This document shows positions 1-8,347 of a stretch of DNA of 64,000 nucleotides, piece after piece. The position numbers and the translations under genes are program-made. The stretch covers positions 1-64,000 of the forward strand of contig WJMF01000154.1 in assembly GCA_014728085.1 (NCBI GenBank). The letters are read 5' to 3'. The notes beneath the pieces are model-generated. The model saw only the letters and a list, made by a program, of their open reading frames with translations, ran no database searches and had not been told where the DNA came from. Positions within the stretch are counted from its first letter, which is position 1; each line of letters opens with the position of its first letter. The stretch comes from Candidatus Zhuqueibacterota bacterium (lineage in GTDB: Bacteria > Zhuqueibacterota > Zhuqueibacteria > Residuimicrobiales > Oceaniaggregativiventaceae).

Positions 1-909
1 GAATATCAGAGCGTGGTTGTTGCCGTCACCACCGGGAGAGGCTGCTGAACCCGAACCGATATAGGTGGCGTTCCAGATCTCGGGCGTAGCGTAAGGCGTA
101 CCGGTTTCCAGATCGTCGCCACCGTCGTGCTCGCCGCCGCGCCCGGCTTCATCCGTACCCTGTACCGAGAACCAAAACTGACCCTTGCCGCGAAATCCCT
201 GATCATAATCATAGGAATCATCGCCACAAAAGGCAGCAATCAGATTTTTACTGTTGACCGTACCGCCAAACCATTCATAACCATCATCAAAATTGGCAAA
301 AACCTCTATAAATTCGATGGTGGTTCCGCGTCCGACCGCACCCATGGTCAAACCGTTGATCTCGTCGCCGGGAACACCGCTGATGCTGAATCCACCATGC
401 CGGATCGACACATAGCGCAAGACACCGGAATTGTCATTATCATCATTGCCGCCAAAAAGGGCATTTTCAGTGGCCGGAATACCTTCGATCTGATTGTCCT
501 GGGTCGGCTGATTGGTGCTCGCCTTACCCAAAAGGATCAATCCACCCCACAAACCACGATCGCTGGGAAGTAAATCCGTGGGATCACTAACATCATCATA
601 TTCGCTGGTAAAGATAATCGGTGCATCGGATTTACCGTCGGCCATAATTTTGGCGCCACGACGTACGATTAATGCGGAAGCTCCGTCACCTGTGCTGATG
701 TTGGTCGATTCCAGTCCTTTGATAACGGTGCCCGGCTGAATAGTCAAAACAGCACCGTTGTCGACGAAAATCAAGCCATCCAGGTGATACTCGTTGTCCG
801 ACGTCCAGGTTGTGCTTTGTGTAACATCATCGGACACAACCACGACGCCGGCAAATGCAGAGCTTATCGCGAACAACGCGACAAGTAAAATGAGTGTACA
901 TTTTTGCAT
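1..909 (-). CDS. Secreted beta-helix-like surface protein (3' end outside window)
   Basis: This open frame runs from an ATG at 907-909 to the window edge without a stop (303 codons seen), so the C-terminus is missing. A GGAG ribosome binding site lies a few bases upstream. Residues 1-20 form a clear signal peptide ending in SAFA. The mature part is rich in Gly, Asp, Asn and Thr, with the turn-rich pattern of a right-handed parallel beta-helix. It contains GLWGGLILLG, a YVSIRHGG stretch and a NFDDGYEWFGGTV stretch. I recall such proteins from FCB bacteria, often with a C-terminal sorting domain; whether one is present cannot be seen here. It lies 135 bp downstream of a TonB-dependent receptor on the same strand, so the two may cooperate at the outer membrane. 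The substrate is unknown. Confidence 0.75.
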   Translation of the reverse strand, partial: MQKCTLILLVALFAISSAFAGVVVVSDDVTQSTTWTSDNEYHLDGLIFVDNGAVLTIQPGTVIKGLESTNISTGDGASALIVRRGAKIMADGKSDAPIIFTSEYDDVSDPTDLLPSDRGLWGGLILLGKASTNQPTQDNQIEGIPATENALFGGNDDNDNSGVLRYVSIRHGGFSISGVPGDEINGLTMGAVGRGTTIEFIEVFANFDDGYEWFGGTVNSKNLIAAFCGDDSYDYDQGFRGKGQFWFSVQGTDEAGRGGEHDGGDDLETGTPYATPEIWNATYIGSGSAASPGGDGNNHALIF

Positions 910-1044
910 TCTTGAAATCTCCTTTTTTTACCGGTTTTTGATTCTTATTATTTTGTAATGGAAAAAAATTCCTCGGAAAATGCGCTCGTTTTTGCCAACC
1001 TCCTTTCCAATAATTGTTATTGTTTGATTAATAATAATCCGATA

Positions 1045-3930
1045 TTATCGGCTATAATTCAACCCAATAGAAAACGATCTGCCGTACTGATATTCCTGGT
1101 AAATAAACTCTTTATCCTTAAATTCGTATGATTCTTTATATTTCGAATTCAGCAAATTTTTTGCAGAAACTTTGAGGCTGAGATTTTTCAATATGCCCTT
1201 GCTGGCGATAAAGTCGAGTTCACCGCGAGCGCGTTCATAAACATCCGGCGTACCTCCGATAGAGACATTAGACAATCTTTTTCCGAATACATTGAGATAT
1301 AAAGACATGGCCAAATCGCTTTTCAGATTTTCGTATCCAAAAGACAAATTGACAAGATAGGGAGATTGTCCCTGCAGCTCTCGAGTACCACTTGCCGAGG
1401 GATCTACAGCCTGTCTCACCTCAAGCTCGGTCTCCGCAATGTCGATTTCAGAATAGGCATAGGAGAAATTTGCACCGCCATGAAAGTTGGACAGTAGAGG
1501 TGAAAAAATATCCAGGTTTTTACGAACCTCAAATTCGAGACCGTAGACGATGGCCTGATCCACATTTTGATACTGGATTTGCCCGTTGGTTCCTCCAATG
1601 ATGGCTCTTTCAATGGGATTTTTCAAAACCTTGTAAAAAGTACTGACCGCTATAATTTCACCTGGTCGCATGAACCATTCCCACCGAATATCGTAATTGT
1701 CGATCAGGGTGCGCTTTAAATCAGGATTGCCGATAAAATAATTACCCTGAATAAATTCAAAGCTCTCGAACGGAGCGATCTCTCGAAAAGTGGGTCGGGC
1801 CAATGTTCGCGTAAAAGCTGTGCGTACATTCATATTTTCCCCGAGCATATAAACGAGATTGAGCGAGGGTAACCAGTCCTTTACGTCGACTTTACCATTC
1901 TTTTTGGTCGTATCCTCGCTGACCGTAGAGAGATCCGTTGTTTCGTATCGAGCACCACCGACAAATTTGAGCAATGGAGTAAATGGCAATTCCACCATAA
2001 AATAGCCGGCTGCAATATCCATCTTTCCTTCGTAATTGTTCTGTGCTTTGGAGCGGTCGGCAACGACATTGCCGAACGTATAACCATAACGGTCATTGTT
2101 CAGGGTGTCAATATCCACGACGCCCATCTTGTCTTCACCGAAATAGGCATAGGGATCTCCTTCGTAAAGCATTGTCGGTGATATGGTAAATATTCTCTCA
2201 TTAAAATCGCGTTCCTTATGATTCCATGTTCCGCCGAACTTGAACTTGCTGCTTAAACCGTTCCATTGTTTAAAAGGCAATGAATAATCAAGACTAAAGT
2301 ACTGGTTGGATTCGGTCATATCGCGAAAATAGCGGGCCGGATCTCTGAATCCTGAGTTTCTGGCTGAATAGCTGACACCATCCGGCTCGACTTTTTTTAT
2401 GTTGGCGAAAAAACGAAGATCTGGTTCCTCCTGGGTGTTGGTGGTGGTTGAGGCTGACCACTTAATCGTAGAGTTGAACAGGGGTTTGAACAGGTGTTCG
2501 CCGCTTAACTGAAAAGAGTATAGCTCACGCTCGATGTATTGTAAAACGCGATTTTCAAAAAAGGTTGTTGAATCATTAAGGGTAAACTCTTTGGGCCAGG
2601 CGCCGATCTGATAGCGAGCTTTATTCAGACCACTGCGCGAATAAACCGTATTGAACAGCACTTTATGATTTGGTGTCAATTTATAGCCGAGATTGAACAG
2701 ACCCCCGATATTGGTCTCGATTTTTCCTTCTGAATCATTCAGCAACATCTGTGGATTCAATCCTTCGGCATTTTTGTCACCCAGTGTATAACGACCGGTA
2801 AAACCGTCTTCATAAAAAGAAGCACTTCTGCTATAGCTTACACCAGCGAGATATCCAAACGGGCGCCCCAAAAAGGATGTTTGATTACCGATAGAAAAAT
2901 TATAGGATTGGTTCAATGGTCCGGTCTCGGCTACCGGGCCCATAATATTGTTGAAGGACTTTGAGGTCTGATCGACAAAGTCGGCCATTTCAACCTCTCC
3001 CCGGTTGGCCTTGAGGCGCGCCAGGGTTGAATTGGGCACCTCGACATCGGGGTCGGCTAAAATGCCGGGAATAGCACGAATGCCGTCGTCCTTGGCATAC
3101 CAGTCAGAATTGCCCCGTTTGTAGCCGAGAAAACCATCGTTAAATGTAGAATAGGTGTTGTAGGCTGCCGACGCCGACAGGGATAATGTAAAATATTCCG
3201 GAAAAGACTTTGTGCCGATATCCACCACTCCACCGGAAAAATTGCCCGGCTTATCCGGTGTGAATGTCTTCACCGTAACGATGTTCTCCAGCATATTGGA
3301 CGGAAAAAGGTCCATCTGAAATGCGTTTTTATCCGGATCCGCAGAAGGTAACTCTGCACCATTGAGATGGGTGCTCGAGTAGCGCTCTCCCAATCCCCGA
3401 ATATAGACATATTTTCCGTCGACCACGGAAGCGCCGGTAACCTGCTTCATGGCTTCAGCCGCGTCGCCACTGCCGGAACGGGAAATTGCTTCAGCACTGA
3501 TTGCATCGCTGATTGAGTTTGATTTTTGACGTTCTTTTAATAAAGCAGCTTCGGTATTCTCCAGCGCCTCGGCCGTAACAACCACTTCCTGACCCTCAAG
3601 GACCTCCATGCTCATAGCAAAATCAATTTCCTTGACAGCGCTGGGGATTACTTTAACATGCTCGATTTTCATCTGGGAATAACCGATATAAGTTGCTACT
3701 AAATTATAAGTGCCGGCAGGCATATTCGGAATACGATAAACCCCCTCCAGGTCTGTTGCTGAGCCCCGGTTGGTACCTTCCACAACAATGTTTACACCGG
3801 GGAGCGGGTCTCCCGTTTCAGCGTCTACCACCTTACCGTTAATCATGCCCTTGTCCTGAGCCAGAACAAGCGTTGTTGAAAACAATAAAAACGTGAAAAC
3901 GAATCTGTGAATTAAGGTTTTTCCTTTCAT
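1045..3930 (-). CDS. TonB-dependent outer membrane receptor
   Basis: The 961-residue protein begins with a signal peptide (about 1-24, ending LVLA). A carboxypeptidase-regulatory-like domain follows (about 28-110; GKVVDAETGDPLPGVNIVVEG), which is typical of FCB-group receptors. Next is a plug domain (about 120-245, with YIRGLGERYSSTHLNG) and a long beta-barrel ending in an aromatic-rich strand (GRSFSIGLNYSR). The family imports large or scarce substrates across the outer membrane using TonB energy; no TonB/ExbBD genes are in the window. It is divergent from a PhoB/PhoR-like pair, and a Pho-box-like repeat sits in the shared upstream region, so phosphate-linked regulation is plausible but inferred. 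The downstream secreted beta-helix-like protein may be a surface partner. The substrate cannot be read from the sequence. Confidence 0.92.
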   Translation of the reverse strand: MKGKTLIHRFVFTFLLFSTTLVLAQDKGMINGKVVDAETGDPLPGVNIVVEGTNRGSATDLEGVYRIPNMPAGTYNLVATYIGYSQMKIEHVKVIPSAVKEIDFAMSMEVLEGQEVVVTAEALENTEAALLKERQKSNSISDAISAEAISRSGSGDAAEAMKQVTGASVVDGKYVYIRGLGERYSSTHLNGAELPSADPDKNAFQMDLFPSNMLENIVTVKTFTPDKPGNFSGGVVDIGTKSFPEYFTLSLSASAAYNTYSTFNDGFLGYKRGNSDWYAKDDGIRAIPGILADPDVEVPNSTLARLKANRGEVEMADFVDQTSKSFNNIMGPVAETGPLNQSYNFSIGNQTSFLGRPFGYLAGVSYSRSASFYEDGFTGRYTLGDKNAEGLNPQMLLNDSEGKIETNIGGLFNLGYKLTPNHKVLFNTVYSRSGLNKARYQIGAWPKEFTLNDSTTFFENRVLQYIERELYSFQLSGEHLFKPLFNSTIKWSASTTTNTQEEPDLRFFANIKKVEPDGVSYSARNSGFRDPARYFRDMTESNQYFSLDYSLPFKQWNGLSSKFKFGGTWNHKERDFNERIFTISPTMLYEGDPYAYFGEDKMGVVDIDTLNNDRYGYTFGNVVADRSKAQNNYEGKMDIAAGYFMVELPFTPLLKFVGGARYETTDLSTVSEDTTKKNGKVDVKDWLPSLNLVYMLGENMNVRTAFTRTLARPTFREIAPFESFEFIQGNYFIGNPDLKRTLIDNYDIRWEWFMRPGEIIAVSTFYKVLKNPIERAIIGGTNGQIQYQNVDQAIVYGLEFEVRKNLDIFSPLLSNFHGGANFSYAYSEIDIAETELEVRQAVDPSASGTRELQGQSPYLVNLSFGYENLKSDLAMSLYLNVFGKRLSNVSIGGTPDVYERARGELDFIASKGILKNLSLKVSAKNLLNSKYKESYEFKDKEFIYQEYQYGRSFSIGLNYSR

Positions 3931-4016
3931 GCTTGATTACCTCTTTCGTTTAGTTTCTGCCACCCAATTAGTTGAGCCCAATATAAATTGTCAAGATTAG
4001 AAAATCATAAAGCGAA

Positions 4017-4033
4017 TGTTAAAAAATTGTTAA
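4017..4033 (-). promoter_or_regulatory. Pho-box-like direct repeat between the receptor gene and the two-component genes
   Basis: On the minus strand this reads TTAACA, five bases, TTAACA, which is two exact hexamers at 11-base spacing. It matches the PhoP-box pattern known from Bacillus (TT[ACT]ACA repeats, 5-base spacers). A TTGACA hexamer on the minus strand lies at 3989-3994, 22 bp closer to the receptor gene, but I see no convincing -10 behind it. The position allows control of the receptor, of the two-component genes, or both. Only two repeats are present, so chance in an AT-rich gap is possible. Confidence 0.4.
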
Positions 4034-4178
4034 GAGCATTGGGGGGGCGTCTGTAAGTTTTTGTTTTTCTGTTGTTGTTGCTTTTAAAGTTTCCGCGTGG
4101 GTAAAAATCTCTTGTTTAAAATAGAAAAAGACCTTACTTTTGATCACAAATTCATGTTGAACAATTGTGATTGGTGTT

Positions 4179-4871
4179 ATGGCAAAACATATACTCATTG
4201 TCGATGATGAAAAGGATATCATTGATCTGCTTCAGTTTAACCTTGAAGCTGAGGGTTATAAAACAAGCACGGCTTTGGACGGCGAAAAGGCGCTTGAAAT
4301 CGCCACGCGGTACAAGCCGGATCTGATTATTCTCGATATCATGTTGCCGGGAAAAGACGGATATCAGGTCATCCGCGATCTCCGGCAAGATTCAAAAAGT
4401 CAAAACATTCCGGTTATTTTCCTAACCGCCAAGGACAGCGAAATTGACGAGGTGGTCGGTCTTGAACTCGGTGCGGATGATTATATCATAAAACCAATCA
4501 GTATTCGAAAGCTTATCGCCAGGGTCAAGAATGTTTTGCGGAAATCGGTACAATCCATCGTTAAGGAAGAAGAGAAAATCATACACGGATCCCTCGTCGT
4601 TGATCCTCTCAGCTATTCCGTCACCAGGGAAGGGGAACAGACAAGTTTTACCAAAAAAGAGTTTGAAATATTAACCTTTTTAGCGCGCCGGCCCGGCCGG
4701 GTGGTTACCCGGGAGACGTTATTGAATCATGTTTGGGGCGATGAAGTTATCGTCATCGACCGGACAATTGACGTTCATATTCGCAAAATTCGGGAGAAAC
4801 TGGGACCACAATACATGAAGCTGATTGAAACGATCAAAGGGGTCGGTTACCGTTTTAAGGCTGAATCATAA
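4179..4871 (+). CDS. OmpR/PhoB-family response regulator
   Basis: Two-component DNA-binding regulator of about 230 residues from the ATG at 4179. An in-frame GTG at 4167 is possible, but the protein naturally begins MAKHILIVDDEKD. The receiver domain (about 1-120) shows the acidic pair DD at 9-10, the phospho-acceptor Asp53 in LILDIMLPGKDG-like context, and the conserved Lys in FLTAKD. The C-terminal winged-helix domain (about 130-228) contains TRETLLNHVWG, RTIDVHIRKIREKLG and IKGVGYRF, diagnostic of the OmpR/PhoB class. The kinase gene starts 3 bp after its stop, so they form one operon. Resemblance to PhoB is good, but the PhoB name rests on family similarity and the nearby Pho-box-like repeat, not on a pst/phoU context. 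Confidence 0.93.
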   Translation: MAKHILIVDDEKDIIDLLQFNLEAEGYKTSTALDGEKALEIATRYKPDLIILDIMLPGKDGYQVIRDLRQDSKSQNIPVIFLTAKDSEIDEVVGLELGADDYIIKPISIRKLIARVKNVLRKSVQSIVKEEEKIIHGSLVVDPLSYSVTREGEQTSFTKKEFEILTFLARRPGRVVTRETLLNHVWGDEVIVIDRTIDVHIRKIREKLGPQYMKLIETIKGVGYRFKAES

Positions 4872-4874
4872 AAG

Positions 4875-6314
4875 ATGAAAATATCCATTCGCAACAAGTT
4901 TATCCTCATTCAATTGTCCCTGCTGATCATCGTTACCGCTTTTGCCAGTATCATTTCAACTTATAATCTGCAAAGATTCTATAAGAGCCGGGTTCTGGAT
5001 GAATTGACCAAACATATCCACGCGGTAAAATATATCCTTTCCCAAACCGAAAACAACAGTGTTTCCGATAGTCTTAATTACAATTTTTTAAAGGGATATG
5101 CACAGGCTTCCGATTTACGTCTTACCCTGATCGATTCCTCCGGATGGGTCCTTTTTGACTCTCAGGTTCCGCGGGATTCTCTCCGCTTTTTGGAAAATCA
5201 TCTCTATCGGCCGGAAATCCAGGCTGCCCTCGATCAAGAGCTTGGAGCGGATACGCGACTGAGCGCGACCGTAAATATGCCGTTGTTTTATGCCGCCGAA
5301 AAAGTCAAAATCGACAAGATACGATTTGTGCGTTTTGCCATTCCATTGGTGGAAATTGAAAAAGTACTGGCCGATGTGCAATGGAAAATTTTTGCCGGCG
5401 GCGGTATCGCCTTGTTGTTGATCGGATTGATCACCTACCTGGCGGCGACGCGCTTTACGCGTCCGATCCTCCGGCTCTCCAAGTCTGCTGAATCGGTTAA
5501 AAAAGGCAATCTTGATGCGTACTTTGAAAAAATATCCCACGATGAAGTAGGCGAATTGGCGGATGTTCTGAATGAGATGCTCAGTAAACTCCGGCACGAC
5601 CTCATTCAAATGAGAAAGCTGGAAAAAATGCGCAGTCAATTTTTGGGCAATACCTCCCATGAATTGCGCACCCCTATCTTTACAGTACAGGGCATTCTCG
5701 AAACATTACAAGACAATCCGAATTGCGATTCCAAAACCTTTTCTTCCTTTATCTCCAAAGCGCATAGCCAAACCGTACGCCTCAACAATTTATTGCGGGA
5801 TTTGATCGATATTTCCCGAATTGAATCAGGTGAAATGAAATTGAATTCCTATCCCTTTAATATGGTAAAATGCTTGCAGGCACAAATTGAAGAGCTTCAA
5901 TCTACCGCAGCACAAAATGATGTAACCCTCTTGTTCGAAAAAAACAATCAGGCCGATTCGGTGATTATTCTCGGAGATCAGGAGAGACTTGGACAGGTAA
6001 TTATAAACCTTGTTGAAAATGCAATCAAATACAACAACCCCGGCGGCCGTGTTACGGTCGGTTATCATCTATACGATGAAAGCGTTGAAATCTATATCAG
6101 CGATACGGGAAGAGGAATTGCCGAAGAACATATACCCCGGATTTTTGAACGTTTCTATCGCGTCGATAAAGAGCGCTCCCGGGCCGTCGGCGGTACCGGA
6201 CTGGGACTGGCGATTGTTAAACATATCGTTGAGGCGCATGGCTCCAGGGTCTATGTAAGAAGCAAAGTCGGAGAAGGATCGACTTTTAGCTTTTCTCTGA
6301 AACGAAAATTATAA
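4875..6314 (+). CDS. PhoR-like sensor histidine kinase
   Basis: The 479-residue membrane sensor is cotranscribed with the response regulator. There is one transmembrane helix at about 9-29, an extracytoplasmic sensor region (about 30-171), a second helix at about 172-193 and a HAMP linker to about 245. The HisKA domain carries the phospho-accepting His262 in NTSHELRTP. The ATPase domain has the N box (NLVENAIKYN), G1 (DTGRGI) and G2 (GGTGLGLAIVKHIVEAHG). This order matches PhoR/WalK-type kinases. The signal is unknown; phosphate starvation is an inference from regulator type and the upstream repeat. The next gene (mnmA) starts 9 bp downstream and may be read through. Confidence 0.92.
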   Translation: MKISIRNKFILIQLSLLIIVTAFASIISTYNLQRFYKSRVLDELTKHIHAVKYILSQTENNSVSDSLNYNFLKGYAQASDLRLTLIDSSGWVLFDSQVPRDSLRFLENHLYRPEIQAALDQELGADTRLSATVNMPLFYAAEKVKIDKIRFVRFAIPLVEIEKVLADVQWKIFAGGGIALLLIGLITYLAATRFTRPILRLSKSAESVKKGNLDAYFEKISHDEVGELADVLNEMLSKLRHDLIQMRKLEKMRSQFLGNTSHELRTPIFTVQGILETLQDNPNCDSKTFSSFISKAHSQTVRLNNLLRDLIDISRIESGEMKLNSYPFNMVKCLQAQIEELQSTAAQNDVTLLFEKNNQADSVIILGDQERLGQVIINLVENAIKYNNPGGRVTVGYHLYDESVEIYISDTGRGIAEEHIPRIFERFYRVDKERSRAVGGTGLGLAIVKHIVEAHGSRVYVRSKVGEGSTFSFSLKRKL

Positions 6315-6323
6315 TACCCCGGG

Positions 6324-7394
6324 ATGATGGTAAAGAAAAATCCTCACAGCGTTGTTGCTGTCGCCATGAGTGGAGGCCTGGACAGCTCTGTGGCAGCCCT
6401 CTTGTTAAAGGAGCAGGGCTGGAACGTTTTTGGTATCACCATGCAACAAACGGATGATTGCATCGATAATGCCGAACGCGTGTGCAGAGAACTGGGCATA
6501 GAACACCATATCCTTGATTTAAGGACTGACTTTGCTCAATGCGTCATCGACAATTTCATTAAAGAATATCTGGCGGGCCGCACGCCGAATCCATGTGTTT
6601 TGTGCAATAAAACCATAAAATGGGGTCTCCTCCTTGACAATGCCCTTAAACTGGGAGCCAGTCATTTTGCCACCGGACATTACGCCCGTATCGTCTATGA
6701 TGGCCGCAGCAAACGCTTCCATCTGCTAAAGGGAATCGATCGCCAAAAAGATCAAAGCTATGCCTTGTGGCGTCTGGATCAATGCCAGCTGGCGAAAACG
6801 CTTTTTCCCCTGGGTGCACTGGAAAAAGTCAAGGTCCGGGAGATTGCCGGCAAATACAACCTCTTTATCACAAAACCGGAAGAGAGTCAGGATATTTGTT
6901 TTGTAGAAAACGATGATTATAAAGATTTTATCCTGCAACATCTGAGCGGAAAACAGGATTCTCTCAAACCAGGCCCCATCGTGGATCAGAAGGATAATAT
7001 TATCGGGGAACATAAGGGGCAGGCCTTTTACACCATTGGTCAAAGAAAAGGACTTGGAGTGGCTCTGGGCAAACCACAATATGTCACAGAAATTATTTCC
7101 GAGCGGAATGTTGTCCGCATCGGTGATAAAAGTGATCTGCTCAGCGCCGGATTGGTTGCTTCGAAGAGCAACTGGATCGCCAATGAGCACCCCCGGGAGG
7201 GTATGCGGGTAATGTGCCACATACGCTATAATGACCCCGGATTTAGCGCAGTCATATCAAAAGCGGATAATGACAACGTCAATGTTCTCTTTGAAGAGCT
7301 GCGCCCTGCCGTAACACCCGGCCAATCTGCTGTTTTTTATCAGGATGACACCGTTATCGGCGGTGGGATCATTTACAAAGCCATTAAGAAATAA
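6324..7394 (+). CDS. mnmA: tRNA-specific 2-thiouridylase MnmA
   Basis: This enzyme installs the 2-thio group on wobble U34 of Glu, Gln and Lys tRNAs, using ATP and relayed sulfur. The 356 residues show the PP-loop SGGLDSS (16-22), the catalytic Cys94 in NPCVLCNKTIKW, and the second catalytic Cys192 in ESQDICFV. They also carry FYTIGQRKGLG and the C-terminal beta-barrel. Length is normal. The start could be either of two adjacent ATGs (6324 or 6327). It lies 9 bp after the histidine kinase, with which it shares no obvious function. mnmE and mnmG, which modify the same uridine, lie about 22 kb to the right. Confidence 0.96.
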   Translation: MMVKKNPHSVVAVAMSGGLDSSVAALLLKEQGWNVFGITMQQTDDCIDNAERVCRELGIEHHILDLRTDFAQCVIDNFIKEYLAGRTPNPCVLCNKTIKWGLLLDNALKLGASHFATGHYARIVYDGRSKRFHLLKGIDRQKDQSYALWRLDQCQLAKTLFPLGALEKVKVREIAGKYNLFITKPEESQDICFVENDDYKDFILQHLSGKQDSLKPGPIVDQKDNIIGEHKGQAFYTIGQRKGLGVALGKPQYVTEIISERNVVRIGDKSDLLSAGLVASKSNWIANEHPREGMRVMCHIRYNDPGFSAVISKADNDNVNVLFEELRPAVTPGQSAVFYQDDTVIGGGIIYKAIKK

Positions 7395-7415
7395 CATTAA
7401 CATACGAACACATGT

Positions 7416-7436
7416 CGCCTGCCGGCGCTTTTTTTT
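7416..7436 (+). terminator. Possible intrinsic terminator after mnmA
   Basis: A short GC stem (CGCC at 7416-7419, loop TGCC, GGCG at 7424-7427) is followed by a run of eight T residues at 7429-7436, 22 bp after the mnmA stop. The stem is only four pairs, so strength is uncertain. Confidence 0.5.
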
Positions 7437-7456
7437 ATTACAGAAATTCAAGAAAT

Positions 7457-7486
7457 TTGTTTTTTTCTCTGATTTTTTTAACTTTG
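7457..7486 (+). promoter_or_regulatory. Bacteroidetes-type promoter candidate before queH
   Basis: TTG at 7457-7459, a 19-base spacer, then TAACTTTG at 7479-7486 matches the Bacteroidetes primary sigma consensus (TTG, 19-21 bases, TAnnTTTG). It sits between the likely mnmA terminator and queH (start 7555). The spacer is T-rich, so a chance match cannot be excluded. Confidence 0.4.
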
Positions 7487-7554
7487 TGTATAGCAGGGGG
7501 TTGTCTTGGAAATGGCCTGTGGAAGAGTAAAAATCAACAAAAAAATAATACAAA

Positions 7555-8097
7555 ATGAAAAATAAACAGATTCTTCTCCATGTGTGTTGCGCACCCTGCG
7601 CTACCGCCTCAATCGAACGTCTTGAGGAAATGGGATATAATATCGTCCTCTTTTTCAGCAACTCGAATATATTTCCCCGACAGGAATATGAAAAACGATT
7701 GTCCAATGCCGGAAAGCTGGCAAAACGATATAATCTGGTTCTTGTAGAAGACAATTATGATCATGATAAATGGCTGGAAAGTATTCAGGGCCTGGAGGAT
7801 TGTCCGGAAAAAGGTAAACGCTGCGAAAAATGTTTCCGCTTCAGCCTGGAGCGGAGCGCCCGAAAAGCAAAACAGATGAACATTCCGGCCTTTACCACAA
7901 CATTAACCGTGAGTCCTCATAAAGTATCGCGAATTATTTTTCAAATCGCCAGTCAGTTTGAAACGTTTGAGGCGATTAATTTTAAAAAACAAAATGGCTT
8001 TTTCAAGAGCCTGAAGCTGAGCAAAGAATGCGATCTCTATCGGCAAAATTATTGCGGCTGCGAATTCAGCATTCAAAAGAATAAAGATGAACAGTAG
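7555..8097 (+). CDS. queH: Epoxyqueuosine reductase QueH
   Basis: This is an iron-sulfur enzyme of the DUF208/QueH family that performs the last step of queuosine biosynthesis, reducing epoxyqueuosine in tRNA. It is non-homologous to QueG. The 180-residue protein begins with the family hallmark HVCCAPC (Cys11, Cys12, Cys15). It also has Cys83, the Cys90/Cys93 pair in RCEKCFRF, the TTLTVSPHK motif and a Cys-rich end (ECDLYRQNYCGC). Length is typical. It stands alone between a terminator-like hairpin and the sulfatase gene. Confidence 0.92.
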   Translation: MKNKQILLHVCCAPCATASIERLEEMGYNIVLFFSNSNIFPRQEYEKRLSNAGKLAKRYNLVLVEDNYDHDKWLESIQGLEDCPEKGKRCEKCFRFSLERSARKAKQMNIPAFTTTLTVSPHKVSRIIFQIASQFETFEAINFKKQNGFFKSLKLSKECDLYRQNYCGCEFSIQKNKDEQ

Positions 8098-8347
8098 AGA
8101 GAGACTTTTTACCACCATAAATTATAAAAAACCGGATCGTGTTTCGATTTCTCCACGCCTGTTTACTTTTAATGCTTGTATAAAATACAGACAATATTAA
8201 ATTATAGTAACAGGCGATACGATTCTGCCGAAACGGTTTGACACAAAGGAAATAAACCAAATCCGGCCCGGGTTGAACATTGTTAACCCAATAAGCGGCC
8301 GGGGGTCGTCTCGCTGGTTTTTCGGAGAAAATAACGGAAAGTTCATT
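8098..8347. other. Intergenic region with a nested inverted repeat
   Basis: No gene was found in these 250 bp. A nested inverted repeat lies at about 8263-8303: outer arms CCGGCC/GGCCGG and inner arms GGGTT/AACCC around GAACATTGTT. Without a T-run it does not look like a terminator; it may be an RNA hairpin or operator ahead of the sulfatase gene. An open frame can be extended upstream from the sulfatase start to 8273, but the added residues do not look like protein. Confidence 0.3.

Noticed and set aside
127-739. Plus-strand open frames of 148 and 75 codons near the left edge.
   Set aside because: They are antisense to the secreted beta-helix gene on the minus strand, which has a signal peptide, ribosome binding site and coherent composition.
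5115-5660. A 181-codon minus-strand frame.
   Set aside because: It lies wholly inside the histidine kinase gene and has no recognisable protein features.
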